Source: Epibacterium ulvae (GTDB taxonomy: Bacteria > Pseudomonadota > Alphaproteobacteria > Rhodobacterales > Rhodobacteraceae). From it: DNA of 64,000 nt. The position numbers and the translations under genes were made by a program. A model generated the notes under the pieces. The model made no database searches. It saw nothing but the letters and a program-made list of their open reading frames with translations, and was not told where the DNA came from. Position 1 is the first letter of the stretch. Each line of letters opens with the position of its first letter. Where the stretch lies: positions 46,438-110,437 of the forward strand of contig NZ_JAHHIR010000037.1 in NCBI RefSeq assembly GCF_018678075.1, given 5' to 3'. Shown here piece after piece: positions 56,839 through 64,000 of this stretch.

Positions 56839-56920
56839 TGACCAACGAAACATATGCGGATGTGTCGCTGGTCATTTCCTCCCTGTCAGACTGGCCGTGC
56901 CTAGTGCACGGCCTTTTTTT
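56839..56920 (+). ncRNA. Candidate small RNA with CCTCCC linker (upstream of herA-like gene)
   Basis: A 15-bp imperfect stem (TGACCAACGAAACAT 56839-56853 with ATGTGTCGCTGGTCA 56860-56874; 13 of 15 pairs) is followed by a single-stranded TTTCCTCCCTG and by a perfect terminator, GGCCGTGC/GCACGGCC plus seven T (56893-56920). No plus-strand gene lies upstream for 2.8 kb, so the terminator must end an independent transcript. The pyrimidine-rich CCTCC is complementary to Shine-Dalgarno sequences, as in many alphaproteobacterial regulatory RNAs. The promoter is not clear. Confidence 0.55.
56893..56920 (+). terminator. Terminator of candidate small RNA
   Basis: 8-bp GC-rich perfect stem with a 5-nt loop followed by TTTTTTT. 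Confidence 0.85.
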
Positions 56921-56996
56921 CGCCAGAAACATACGTTTGCAGTCCCAAGCGTCCGACATGCAACTGGGTAAGAGATTCTGACCGAGCGGTGGAAAA

Positions 56997-57014
56997 CTGT
57001 CATTTTCTTGTCAT
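56997..57014 (+). promoter_or_regulatory. Pho box (13 of 14 consensus positions)
   Basis: CTGTCAT-TTTC-TTGTCAT matches the PhoB direct repeat CTGTCAT-N4-CTGTCAT with one change. It is oriented to the right, toward a short terminated transcript. Better match than the individual units at pstS. Confidence 0.65.
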
Positions 57015-57020
57015 TGACAG

Positions 57021-57049
57021 TTGACCGGGGCGCTCCCCTCTCGTACGGT
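57021..57049 (+). promoter_or_regulatory. Promoter downstream of Pho box
   Basis: TTGACC (57021-57026) and TACGGT (57044-57049) with a 17-bp spacer; start expected about 57056. The Pho box ends 6 bp before the -35. Confidence 0.45.
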
Positions 57050-57055
57050 TTCGTC

Positions 57056-57127
57056 AATAACTAAGTCGGCCAGTCCGACGGGGAGAACCAATTCAAAAGG
57101 AAACCTTCGGGTTTCCTTTTATTTTTT
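57056..57127 (+). ncRNA. Candidate phosphate-regulated small RNA
   Basis: About 72 nt between the Pho-box promoter and a terminator. Contains a small stem GTCGG/CCGAC (57065-57079) and a linker with GGGGAG, then an 11-bp perfect terminator stem. No start codon with a sensible frame lies inside. The alternative is an attenuated leader of the IalB-like gene (ATG at 57262). Confidence 0.5.
57095..57127 (+). terminator. Terminator with TTCG tetraloop
   Basis: AAAAGGAAACC and GGTTTCCTTTT form a perfect 11-bp stem closed by TTCG, followed by ATTTTTT. Confidence 0.9.
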
Positions 57128-57261
57128 GGTGACTTGCCCTCTCAAAAACCTCTCTTTTTTGGCATTTGCAAAAGATCCATCAACGGCGGATAGTCCGCTG
57201 ACACGCGTTTCATTGCATGTTAAACCCCGTCCCGAGAGACCTTAAAATTAAAGAGGCATTC

Positions 57262-57897
57262 ATGTTTAAGTCCCTGACGCCGATTTCCCTGGCAGTGGTA
57301 TTGGCAACAGCAGCGCCCGTATTTGCGCAAGACGCAGCGACAGCGGCGCCTGACGTTGCAGCGGAGCAAGCCCCTCAGGCTGAGGCGCCCATCACCGGCC
57401 CTGCGCTGGATTTGGGTGAACCCGTTCAAGAAGGCCCCCGCCTGGGTGAGCGTTATTCCAAAGCGCAACATGGCGATTGGGATCTTGCCTGTGTCAAAAC
57501 AGAAGAAGAGCAAGATCCATGTTCTTTGCTGCAGATCGTCGTAGATTCACAAAACAACCCGCTGGCAGAAATGTCGCTGTTCCGTCTTGAGCAAGAAGGC
57601 AGCCCCGCAGTCGCCGGTGCAACTGTTATCGTCCCGCTTGAGACGCTGTTGCCCGCTGGTTTGACCATTTCGATCGATGGCGCACCTGCGAAACGCTATA
57701 ATTATTCCTTCTGTAACCCATTGGGCTGCGTTGCGCAGATCGGTCTGACACAGGAAGACATTGACGGCTATAAGCGCGGCAAAGAGGCGATCTTGACCCT
57801 GCGTCCGGCCCCTGCTCCCGATCAGGTTTTGAACATGAAGCTTTCGTTGTCTGGCTTTACCGCTGGTTTCAACGTTGTGGATGTCGTCAAACAGTAA
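57262..57897 (+). CDS. Invasion-associated locus B (IalB) family protein
   Basis: 211 residues with a signal peptide ending near VFAQDA. AQHGDWDLACV and the Cys pairs (CSLLQI; CNPLGCVAQI) are typical of the IalB family, periplasmic or outer-membrane proteins of alphaproteobacteria of unknown biochemical role. Start at 57262 follows AAAGAGG. Confidence 0.85.
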   Translation: MFKSLTPISLAVVLATAAPVFAQDAATAAPDVAAEQAPQAEAPITGPALDLGEPVQEGPRLGERYSKAQHGDWDLACVKTEEEQDPCSLLQIVVDSQNNPLAEMSLFRLEQEGSPAVAGATVIVPLETLLPAGLTISIDGAPAKRYNYSFCNPLGCVAQIGLTQEDIDGYKRGKEAILTLRPAPAPDQVLNMKLSLSGFTAGFNVVDVVKQ

Positions 57898-57918
57898 CGA
57901 ACGCTACCTTACGAAATG

Positions 57919-57953
57919 AAAAAGGCCGCGTCTGAATGTCAGCGCGGCCTTTT
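57919..57953. terminator. Bidirectional terminator
   Basis: AAAAAGGCCGCG and CGCGGCCTTTT pair around a 12-nt loop between the convergent IalB-like and KAS genes. Confidence 0.8.
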
Positions 57954-57972
57954 GCATTTGTCGTTCAGCGTA

Positions 57973-59181
57973 TTAGACGGCGCGCAAAGCCAAGACTGCG
58001 TTCAAACCGCCAAAGGCAAACGCGTTGCTCAGAACCACGTCGACTTTGGCGTCGCGGGCTTCATTGGGCACGATATCCAGCGCGCATTCGGGGTCGTGTT
58101 CTTCATAGCCGATGGTCGGAGCGATCACCCCGTCGCGCAACGCCATGATACAGGCGAGAAGTTCGACGCCACCGGTGCCTCCGATCAAATGGCCGTGCAT
58201 GGATTTTGTCGACGAAATCATCAGGTTATCCGCATGCGGGCCAAAGACATCGGCGACCGCCGCGCATTCGGTTTTGTCATTCGCGGCCGTGCCTGTACCA
58301 TGGGCGTTGATGTAGCCTACGTCTGATGGGGCGACTTTGGCATCAGCCAAGGCACCGGATATGGCGCGCGCGGCCCCTTGTTTGCTGGGCATGACAATGT
58401 CTGAGGCGTCAGAAGACATCGCGCAACCAATGACTTCGCACAGGATTTCAGCCCCGCGCGCCTTGGCATGTTGGTATTCTTCGAACACAAAAATACCCGC
58501 ACCTTCGCCCTGGACCATGCCGTTGCGATTGGCACTGAACGGGCGGCAGGCGTCTTTGGACATAACCCGCAAGCCTTCCCAGGCCTTCACGCCGCCAAAA
58601 CACAGCATCGATTCAGATCCACCGGTGACCATCGCCGGGCTCATACCCGAACGCACCATCTGGAACGCTTGGGACATCGCGTGATTGGAGGAGGCACAGG
58701 CCGTGGACACCGTAAAGCTTGGCCCTTTGAGGTTGTATTCCATCGACACATGGCTGGCTGCGGCATTGTTCATCAGCTTTGGAACAACAAACGGGTGCAC
58801 CCGGTTTTTACCGTCTTCATAGACCGAGCGATAATTGGCATCCCACGTGGAGACCCCACCGCCGGCGGTGCCAAGCACAACGCCAGAGCGGGCCGCTAGG
58901 TCGCCAATGAATTCGAGGCCGGATTGCGCGATGGCTTCCTTTGCCGCGATCAAGGTGAACTGGGTGAAACGATCATACAGCGCCATTTGCTGGCGGTTAA
59001 ACCGGCCTTCGGCCTCAAACCCGCGCACCTGTCCGCCGATCTGGATCGACAGGCGTTCAACGTCCTGAAACTCAAGCGGGCCGATGCCGCAGCGTCCCTC
59101 GCGCATTGCGTCAAGTGTTTCGGGCACCGAGTGACCCAACGAGTTTATGGTTCCGGCCCCGGTGATAACAACGCGTTTCAT
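57973..59181 (-). CDS. Beta-ketoacyl-ACP synthase (FabF-like)
   Basis: 402 residues with the Cys-His-His triad: Cys in TACASSNHA, His in NAHGTGTAAND and His in SMHGHLIGGTGG. Condenses acyl-ACP with malonyl-ACP. It is 14 bp from a dedicated ACP gene and next to lpxD, so it probably makes a special acyl chain, for example for lipid A, rather than being the housekeeping FabF. Confidence 0.9.
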   Translation of the reverse strand: MKRVVITGAGTINSLGHSVPETLDAMREGRCGIGPLEFQDVERLSIQIGGQVRGFEAEGRFNRQQMALYDRFTQFTLIAAKEAIAQSGLEFIGDLAARSGVVLGTAGGGVSTWDANYRSVYEDGKNRVHPFVVPKLMNNAAASHVSMEYNLKGPSFTVSTACASSNHAMSQAFQMVRSGMSPAMVTGGSESMLCFGGVKAWEGLRVMSKDACRPFSANRNGMVQGEGAGIFVFEEYQHAKARGAEILCEVIGCAMSSDASDIVMPSKQGAARAISGALADAKVAPSDVGYINAHGTGTAANDKTECAAVADVFGPHADNLMISSTKSMHGHLIGGTGGVELLACIMALRDGVIAPTIGYEEHDPECALDIVPNEARDAKVDVVLSNAFAFGGLNAVLALRAV

Positions 59182-59195
59182 GCTATTGAAAATAC

Positions 59196-59450
59196 TTACT
59201 TTTGAGCGATGAGCTTTTCGATGCCAGCAATGATTGCGGCAACGTTGGAGATGTCGAAATCGCTTTGATCCGGCTCATTGGCGTTGAAAGGTACGGTGAC
59301 GTCAAACGCTTCTTCGATGGCAAAGATGCTTTCAACCAGACCTAGGCTATCGATGCCAAGATCTTCGAGGGTGCTGTCCAGTTTGACGTCGGAGGGTTCC
59401 AGGACCGCCTGTTCGGCGATGATTTCGATGACCTGATCCTGAATGCTCAT
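59196..59450 (-). CDS. Acyl carrier protein (specialised)
   Basis: 84 residues with phosphopantetheine site LGIDSLGL. Sequence differs from housekeeping ACP (VPFNANEPDQSDFDISNV in the third helix region), and it is grouped with KAS and lpxD. Resembles in context the AcpXL-type carriers of rhizobia, but orthology is not shown. Confidence 0.9.
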   Translation of the reverse strand: MSIQDQVIEIIAEQAVLEPSDVKLDSTLEDLGIDSLGLVESIFAIEEAFDVTVPFNANEPDQSDFDISNVAAIIAGIEKLIAQK

Positions 59451-59498
59451 GTAGCCTCTCCAATCTTTGGTGTTTGAGGTGATGTAACGGCAGACTGT

Positions 59499-60572
59499 TT
59501 ATTTGAAAACAGCCTTTTTCAGCGCATCAATGTCGCGCATCAACCTGGGCAAACGCCGTTGTGCCTTATACATCTCAGTATGTGTCTCCATTTTGACAGC
59601 CGGGTATCCAAGAACCACCCGACCCGCCGGAACGTTGGACAAAATGATCGAACTGCCACCGGCAATCACACCATCGCCAATAAAGATATTGTCGTTGACG
59701 CCGGTTTTTCCACCCAGGACCACGTTATTTCCGATCTCGACCGACCCGGAAACGCCAGATTGGCCGCACAGCAGACAATCGCGCCCGATGCGAGTGTTGT
59801 GGCCAATGTGAACTTGGTTATCCAGTTTGGTGCCGTCCCCGATCACGGTGTCGCGGATGGTGCCATTGTCGATTGTGACGTTCGCGCCCAGCTCCACATC
59901 ATCGCCAATCGACACAGCGCCAAGAGAATGAATGCGTTCCCAAGATTGCGCACGCGCCTCACCCTGATCACCAAGGGTTTCACGCGCCTTTTCCACGCCA
60001 GAGACTTCGGGGGTAACATAGGAAAACCCATCGCCGCCCACCCGTGCACCGGGTTGCGAGCGGAACCGCGCGCCAATTGTTGCACGCGCTCCGATGGTCA
60101 CGGCTTCGCGCAGCTCAGCGCCTTCGCCGATGGTGACGTCGGCGCCAACAAAACATTGCGGACCGATCACCGAGCCTTTGCCAATTTTCGCACGTGGGCC
60201 GATCACCGTCAGGGGGCCGACAGACACGTCGTCGGCCAGCTCAGCGGTTGGATCAATAACGGCAGATGGGTGAATGCCAGTGCCAAAATGCTGACCGGGG
60301 TCAAGTTTGGCTGTGACGCCAGACATCGCCATACGGGTGCGTTTGGCAAAAATGGCGGCCTTTAACCCCATCTCTTGCCACTCAGCGCCATCCCACAAAA
60401 GGGCAACTTCGGCCTGACCTGCTTGTAGCTTTTCGGCGTATTTGGGGTCCATTGCCATCGCCAGCAAACCCGGCACGCCATCTTGGGGCTCTGCTGCGCC
60501 TGAAATCACAAGATCCAGATCACCAGCAGCGTCTGCCCCAAGGGCCTGTGCAATCTCTCGAACAGTGAACAT
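59499..60572 (-). CDS. lpxD: UDP-3-O-(3-hydroxyacyl)glucosamine N-acyltransferase
   Basis: 357 residues. N-terminal uridine-binding domain, then hexapeptide-repeat beta-helix ([21 protein letters not shown] region) with catalytic-His context HIGHNTRIG. Third step of lipid A synthesis. First of lpxD-ACP-KAS, with 48-bp and 14-bp gaps. Confidence 0.94.
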   Translation of the reverse strand: MFTVREIAQALGADAAGDLDLVISGAAEPQDGVPGLLAMAMDPKYAEKLQAGQAEVALLWDGAEWQEMGLKAAIFAKRTRMAMSGVTAKLDPGQHFGTGIHPSAVIDPTAELADDVSVGPLTVIGPRAKIGKGSVIGPQCFVGADVTIGEGAELREAVTIGARATIGARFRSQPGARVGGDGFSYVTPEVSGVEKARETLGDQGEARAQSWERIHSLGAVSIGDDVELGANVTIDNGTIRDTVIGDGTKLDNQVHIGHNTRIGRDCLLCGQSGVSGSVEIGNNVVLGGKTGVNDNIFIGDGVIAGGSSIILSNVPAGRVVLGYPAVKMETHTEMYKAQRRLPRLMRDIDALKKAVFK

Positions 60573-60610
60573 TGGGGCCTCTCCTTAACCTATTGGATTG
60601 GCCCCGACGT

Positions 60611-62230
60611 TTACCCTTGAACGCCGGGCAGCGCCACCCCTGCCCGCTCCAAAGCAGCCCAAACTTTTGCGTCACGACCATAGACATCACGACGGAACTC
60701 AGCCTGGCCTTTGTTTGGCACAAAGGCGGTACGGTAGATGATATGAACCGGCACGTGCTGTTCCAGATTGACCCTGGTTTCCTTGCCGGATTTCAAAATT
60801 CGTTGGAAAAACGCCTCGGGGTCTTCGGTCTGTTTTGCCAGCAAAGCATAGGCAAACTCAAACGGTTGGTGCAGACGGATACAGCCATGGGAATAGGCCC
60901 GCACTTCGCGTGAGAACAGATGCTTTTCCGGCGTGTCGTGGAGGTAGATATTGTATTTGTTTGGGAACATGAATTTTACCAAACCCAACGCATTGCGGGT
61001 GCTGGGCGGTTGTTTCATGGCATAGGGGAATGTCCGCGCTGTGTACTGAGAAAAGTCAACCGACCCCCGGTTCACCACACGGCCGCGATTGTCAGTGACC
61101 TGCAGATGCGACACCGCATGTGGGTTGGCACGCAGTTTTGGCAGATATTCCTTGGTGATGATCGAGCGTGGCACATACCAGCTTGGGTTAATCACCATAT
61201 GTTCCATCACATCCGAAAACTCGGGCGAACGACGATCGCCGGTGTTTTTACCGATAACCGATCGGGTCTGGAATGTAATGTCGCCGTGATCGACGATTTT
61301 CGCGCTAAAGTCGGTCTGGTTCACCAAGACATGGCGCTCACCACGTTCGGGGGTGAGCCAACGTTCACGTTCCATCGCCACGATGACGGATTTCAAACGT
61401 TCCCGCGCAGTGACGTTGATTTCTTTGATTGTGCCTTCACCGGCCACACCGTCCTGCTCCAAACCATGTGCGGCCTGGAAATTCAAAACTGCATTGGCGA
61501 GTGCGGCATCATAGGTCGCAGAGGCGCTGCGTTCCATATACCCCATAGAGACCAGGCGATTGCGCAAAGCAACCACCCCTGCTCCGCTGTCACCGGGCTC
61601 ATACTTGCCATTTGGAACAGATACACCCCAGCCGCCGTATGTCGCGATTTGCTCGAGCCGCAGTTTTTCGCGCATCAAGGCACGGTACTGGGTCGAGTTG
61701 GGAACCAGGGCGCGCAAATAGGCGCCGGGTTGCGTGTCTTCCAAACCGGCCAGCAAAACATCCGCGTCCAGTTTGGTCTTCTTGCGGACGATACCATCGT
61801 CGATGCGCGACGGGATGAGGATCCCGGTCTTCATATCGCGGGCGTATTCGACAAAAGCCTTGCTCATCGCGGCTTCGACTTCGCCGAGATCACGTGTGGT
61901 TTTCACGGATTTCAGCTGCGCCATCAGGCCTGAGATCACATCGGATTGGTCGGGAAGACCATGCACCGAGGCCTCTTCCAATGCGCGGAACAATGCTTTG
62001 CGGCGTAGCTTGGACTGATCGTCCGAGCCGGTCCAGATCGCGTTATAGCCGTTTTTTCGGTAAAATGACGATACGGCTGAATTGTCGGAGGCGGCTTCTG
62101 CAATGGCCTGCTTGTAAGCGGTAACCTGAGCTGTTGCAGGCATCGCGCCAAGTGCAAACCCGCCCATGGACAATGCAAAAAGTCCTGCTTTAATCAATTT
62201 TGAAGTCGAAGACACAGCAACTTGTGACAT
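60611..62230 (-). CDS. Murein L,D-transpeptidase (YcbB/LdtD-like)
   Basis: 539 residues: signal peptide (AMPATAQ), scaffold domain, peptidoglycan-binding repeat (about 215-275; LRNRLVSMGYMERS, LEQDGVAGEGTI) and YkuD catalytic domain ending YSHGCIRL with the active Cys. Makes 3-3 crosslinks in peptidoglycan. Divergent from a DUF882 gene. Confidence 0.92.
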   Translation of the reverse strand: MSQVAVSSTSKLIKAGLFALSMGGFALGAMPATAQVTAYKQAIAEAASDNSAVSSFYRKNGYNAIWTGSDDQSKLRRKALFRALEEASVHGLPDQSDVISGLMAQLKSVKTTRDLGEVEAAMSKAFVEYARDMKTGILIPSRIDDGIVRKKTKLDADVLLAGLEDTQPGAYLRALVPNSTQYRALMREKLRLEQIATYGGWGVSVPNGKYEPGDSGAGVVALRNRLVSMGYMERSASATYDAALANAVLNFQAAHGLEQDGVAGEGTIKEINVTARERLKSVIVAMERERWLTPERGERHVLVNQTDFSAKIVDHGDITFQTRSVIGKNTGDRRSPEFSDVMEHMVINPSWYVPRSIITKEYLPKLRANPHAVSHLQVTDNRGRVVNRGSVDFSQYTARTFPYAMKQPPSTRNALGLVKFMFPNKYNIYLHDTPEKHLFSREVRAYSHGCIRLHQPFEFAYALLAKQTEDPEAFFQRILKSGKETRVNLEQHVPVHIIYRTAFVPNKGQAEFRRDVYGRDAKVWAALERAGVALPGVQG

Positions 62231-62594
62231 AGATAGGTCCTTGAGAATAAAGGTATCTGCTACGGTAATTAGAGTTCGTTATCGGCTATTTTGGGGAATT
62301 CCAATCCCTGGTCCACTCACTTTTCGTAATATAAGGCAATTAAGTTATCAGGTGGTGCATCCGCACAGCAGCCCATTTGCGCGCCTTTGATTTAGGGGGA
62401 AAACAAGGGGCTTCGTCCCCGTTTGCGCAATTTTTCGCCTAAATTTAGCCAGATTAAAGCTTCGTGGTAAACAAATGTTGGCAGATGATTCTGGCTGTGC
62501 AATAGCTTTTGACATCGCAACGGCACGTGATAACGGGTTCGTAACATCGGACCTAAGGCAGGAATTCTAATACGCTACGGGACGGCGCAGTGAA
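62231..62594. other. Divergent regulatory gap between L,D-transpeptidase and DUF882 genes
   Basis: 364 bp, AT-rich. Holds a small hairpin AAAC..GGGG/CCCCGTTT (about 62401-62424) followed by a short T run and, nearer the DUF882 gene, TTGACA (62509-62514)-N16-TAACGG (62531-62536). No ORF. Confidence 0.4.
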
Positions 62595-63164
62595 ATGGTA
62601 GAAACCAAAAACAACGGGATTTCCCGTAGGGCAGTTTTGGGCGCGTTTGCGGCAACAGCCGTGGCAGCAGCCCCGACATTCTCCAATGCGGCTGGGCTCT
62701 TACGCGGTGCAGGCGACATTCGCCGCATTCGCATGTACTCCGGCCGTACCGGTGAGCGTCTGGATATGATCTACTGGATCGAAGGCCAGTACATCAAAGA
62801 CGCCGTGAAGGAAGTGAACCACTTCATGCGCGATTGGCGCAGCGACGACGTGATCTCCATTGACACCCGCACCATCGATATTATGGCGGCCTCGCACAAC
62901 CTTCTGGATGTGAGCGAGCCCTATTTGCTTCTGTCAGGCTATCGCAGCCCACAGACAAATGCGATGTTGCGCCGCCGGTCCCGCGGTGTTGCGAAGAACT
63001 CGCTCCACATGCAGGGCAAAGCCGCCGACCTGCGTTTGTCCTCCCGCAGTGTATCACAAATGGCCGCCGCAGCACAGTCCTGCCGCGCCGGTGGTGTCGG
63101 TAAATACTACGGATCCAACTTTGTGCACATGGATTGCGGAGTGGTACGCAGCTGGCGCGGCTAA
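62595..63164 (+). CDS. DUF882/YcbK-family peptidase-like protein, Tat-exported
   Basis: 189 residues. Tat signal SRRAVLG at the N-terminus, then an M15A-type fold with metal-ligand residues in SLHMQGKAADLR and FVHMD. E. coli YcbK-like (MepK) enzymes cut 3-3 peptidoglycan crosslinks, which fits the neighbouring L,D-transpeptidase. Confidence 0.88.
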   Translation: MVETKNNGISRRAVLGAFAATAVAAAPTFSNAAGLLRGAGDIRRIRMYSGRTGERLDMIYWIEGQYIKDAVKEVNHFMRDWRSDDVISIDTRTIDIMAASHNLLDVSEPYLLLSGYRSPQTNAMLRRRSRGVAKNSLHMQGKAADLRLSSRSVSQMAAAAQSCRAGGVGKYYGSNFVHMDCGVVRSWRG

Positions 63165-63191
63165 CCACTCGCTTTCATCTGCTCTCTCATG

Positions 63192-63222
63192 CCCTGCCCC
63201 TTTTGCGGCAGGGTTTTGTTTT
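63192..63222 (+). terminator. Terminator after DUF882 gene
   Basis: CCCTGC and GCAGGG pair, followed by TTTTGTTTTT. Confidence 0.8.
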
Positions 63223-63327
63223 TATAACAATGTGTTGGTGGGCAGTGCTCTGGGCGCGTTTTCGCGCCTTGTTTGCACTATTTTCCCATTGCAGTGTCCT
63301 TCTGCGGCAGATATACCCGCGCCATAG

Positions 63328-63404
63328 GCACCCGTAGCTCAGCTGGATAGAGCGCCGCCCTCCGAAGGCGGAGGCCAGAGGTTCGAATCCTCTCGGGTGC
63401 ACCA
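63328..63404 (+). tRNA. tRNA-Arg (anticodon CCG)
   Basis: Cloverleaf with acceptor GCACCCG/CGGGTGC, D-loop AGCTCAGCTGGATAGAGC, anticodon loop CTCCGAA giving CCG (reads CGG), T-loop GGTTCGAATCC, and encoded CCA. Serves as an integration site for an element whose recombinase tail reads antisense through it. Confidence 0.96.
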
Positions 63405-63718
63405 TTTCGTTTCTATCTGTTGAAAACTCCCCTAACACCTTGAAAGGGGATGAAGTATCAAGGGTTCGAACACCCTGATTTCGACAGTATGCCACAAGGC
63501 GCAAAAAAGCCAGTCTAAGCACTGTCTTCTGCCCTGCTAAATCTGAATTATTCAATATTTTCCAAAGGCTTGACAGAAACCTAATCGCGAGTTTGAACGA
63601 CTCCTCAAAGGTATGCTTGGGTTTGCGCGCATGCTTGATTTCTTCCAGAGCCAGTGCGCGCTCTTTTTCCAGATTCGCTATTTTACGGTCAAGAGCCGCA
63701 ATGACGGACGATGGCTTC

Positions 63719-64000
63719 GCCCTTACCTCGACCACGCCATCTTGGAGCTGGACAACAACACCGCAGCCGTGCCATGCGCGTCAGGGCATAGCGGATTGCA
63801 CCTGCCAGCGGCGATTTGCCAGAGGTGCTTGGCAGTGGGGCGTGGAGCCAGGTTTCCAGATCATCGAAGATCGGCCCTGCCTGTGCTGGTCTGAGAGCGG
63901 CGCGTCGATCTGGTGGTGACCTGCGTGCCTCTTTCTCTACCGCATAGAGCTGCGCGATGCGCTGTATGGCTTCGTCGGCGATGGCAGAACCTTGGGCGCG
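63719..64000 (-). mobile_element. IS66 TnpC fragment with internal inversion
   Basis: On the minus strand from the right edge: GSAIADEAIQRIAQLYAVEK, PIFDDLETWL, KSPLAGAIRYALTRM, a conserved stretch of IS66 transposase. The expected continuation RPYLDHAILELDNNTA is present but on the plus strand (63719-63765), so about 50 bp is inverted. The rest of the element lies off the window. Confidence 0.75.

Larger units (their letters stand above)
63187..63718 (-). pseudogene. Serine-recombinase C-terminal fragment over tRNA-Arg
   Basis: The minus-strand frame gives SVIAALDRKIANLEKERAL (coiled-coil of large serine recombinases), KPKHTFEESFKLAIRFLSS, and LAGQKTVLRLAF, then GFEPLASAFGG encoded by the antisense of the tRNA. 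The catalytic N-terminal domain is absent; upstream it fuses to IS66 sequence near 63718. Likely the leftover of a tRNA-integrated island. Confidence 0.75.

Noticed and set aside
60920..61933. 337-codon plus-strand frame antisense to the L,D-transpeptidase
   Set aside because: Complement of a gene with intact domains; no homology of its own.
1..64000. CRISPR array, prophage or defence island
   Set aside because: No regularly spaced repeats, phage structural genes or recognised defence genes were seen.

Overview
The window is a chromosomal segment of an alphaproteobacterium, almost certainly of the order Rhodobacterales (Roseobacter-like). This rests on the encoded families: a ChpT histidine phosphotransferase and CtrA-type sites, an OlsB/OlsA ornithine-lipid pair, a ribosomal protein L21 with a helix-hairpin-helix tail, a stand-alone pterin-binding part of B12-dependent methionine synthase next to a short MetF-like protein, a class II DAHP synthase, and a PAS_5 (MopJ-like) protein. 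No species can be named from the sequence alone. Coding density is high, and most of the content is housekeeping or conserved accessory genes.

Layout. 1-15.9 kb: end of a YejA-like solute-binding protein, a candidate small RNA, 3-hydroxybutyrate dehydrogenase, a DUF502 protein, the psuK-psuG pseudouridine pair, a degenerate HupE/UreJ-like membrane protein, ThiE-like, TrmJ-like, CtaA, an M32 carboxypeptidase, an AttEFGH-like ABC export operon and a YihY protein. 15.9-20.7 kb: RlmE, Ppx/GppA, and an operon of a small 'virulence factor' family protein, a MetF-like protein and a methyl-THF:corrinoid methyltransferase. 20.7-22.4 kb: two decayed IS30-family transposases. 22.4-30.7 kb: serine hydrolase, crotonase, aroQ-luxR, tsf, rpsB, olsBA, a DUF3553 protein and chpT. 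30.7-37.3 kb: proA, proB, obgE, a GNAT gene, rpmA, rplU, a DUF2059 protein and tRNA-Ser(CGA). 37.3-38.3 kb: a gene-free kilobase. 38.3-50.2 kb: gcdH with a divergent LysR, then phoR-pstSCAB-phoU-phoB with a Pho box, gamma carbonic anhydrase, gmk and yicC. 50.2-63.2 kb: PAS protein, class II DAHP synthase, GlxA-type regulator, aldose dehydrogenase, HerA-like ATPase, two candidate small RNAs, IalB-like protein, KAS-ACP-LpxD, an L,D-transpeptidase and a DUF882 protein. 63.3-64.0 kb: tRNA-Arg(CCG) abutted by a serine-recombinase tail and a rearranged IS66 fragment, which looks like the edge of a mobile region.

How the genes work together. The longest functional block is the phosphate system: a transporter (PstSCAB), PhoU, and the PhoR/PhoB two-component pair. 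The pstS promoter carries tandem Pho-box units. A second Pho box, closer to the canonical repeat, lies about 10 kb away at 56997-57014. It sits in front of a promoter and a short structured transcript with an excellent terminator and no reading frame, so it looks like a phosphate-regulated small RNA. A second candidate small RNA with a CCTCCC linker lies just upstream of it, and a third lies beside bdhA. A perfect TTAA-N7-TTAA site upstream of yicC, together with chpT in the same window, links the segment to the CckA-ChpT-CtrA pathway. KAS, ACP, LpxD, L,D-transpeptidase and DUF882 make up a cell-envelope section.

I see no CRISPR array, rRNA operon, prophage or clear defence system. The noncoding-RNA candidates between annotated genes are the most likely undescribed content.
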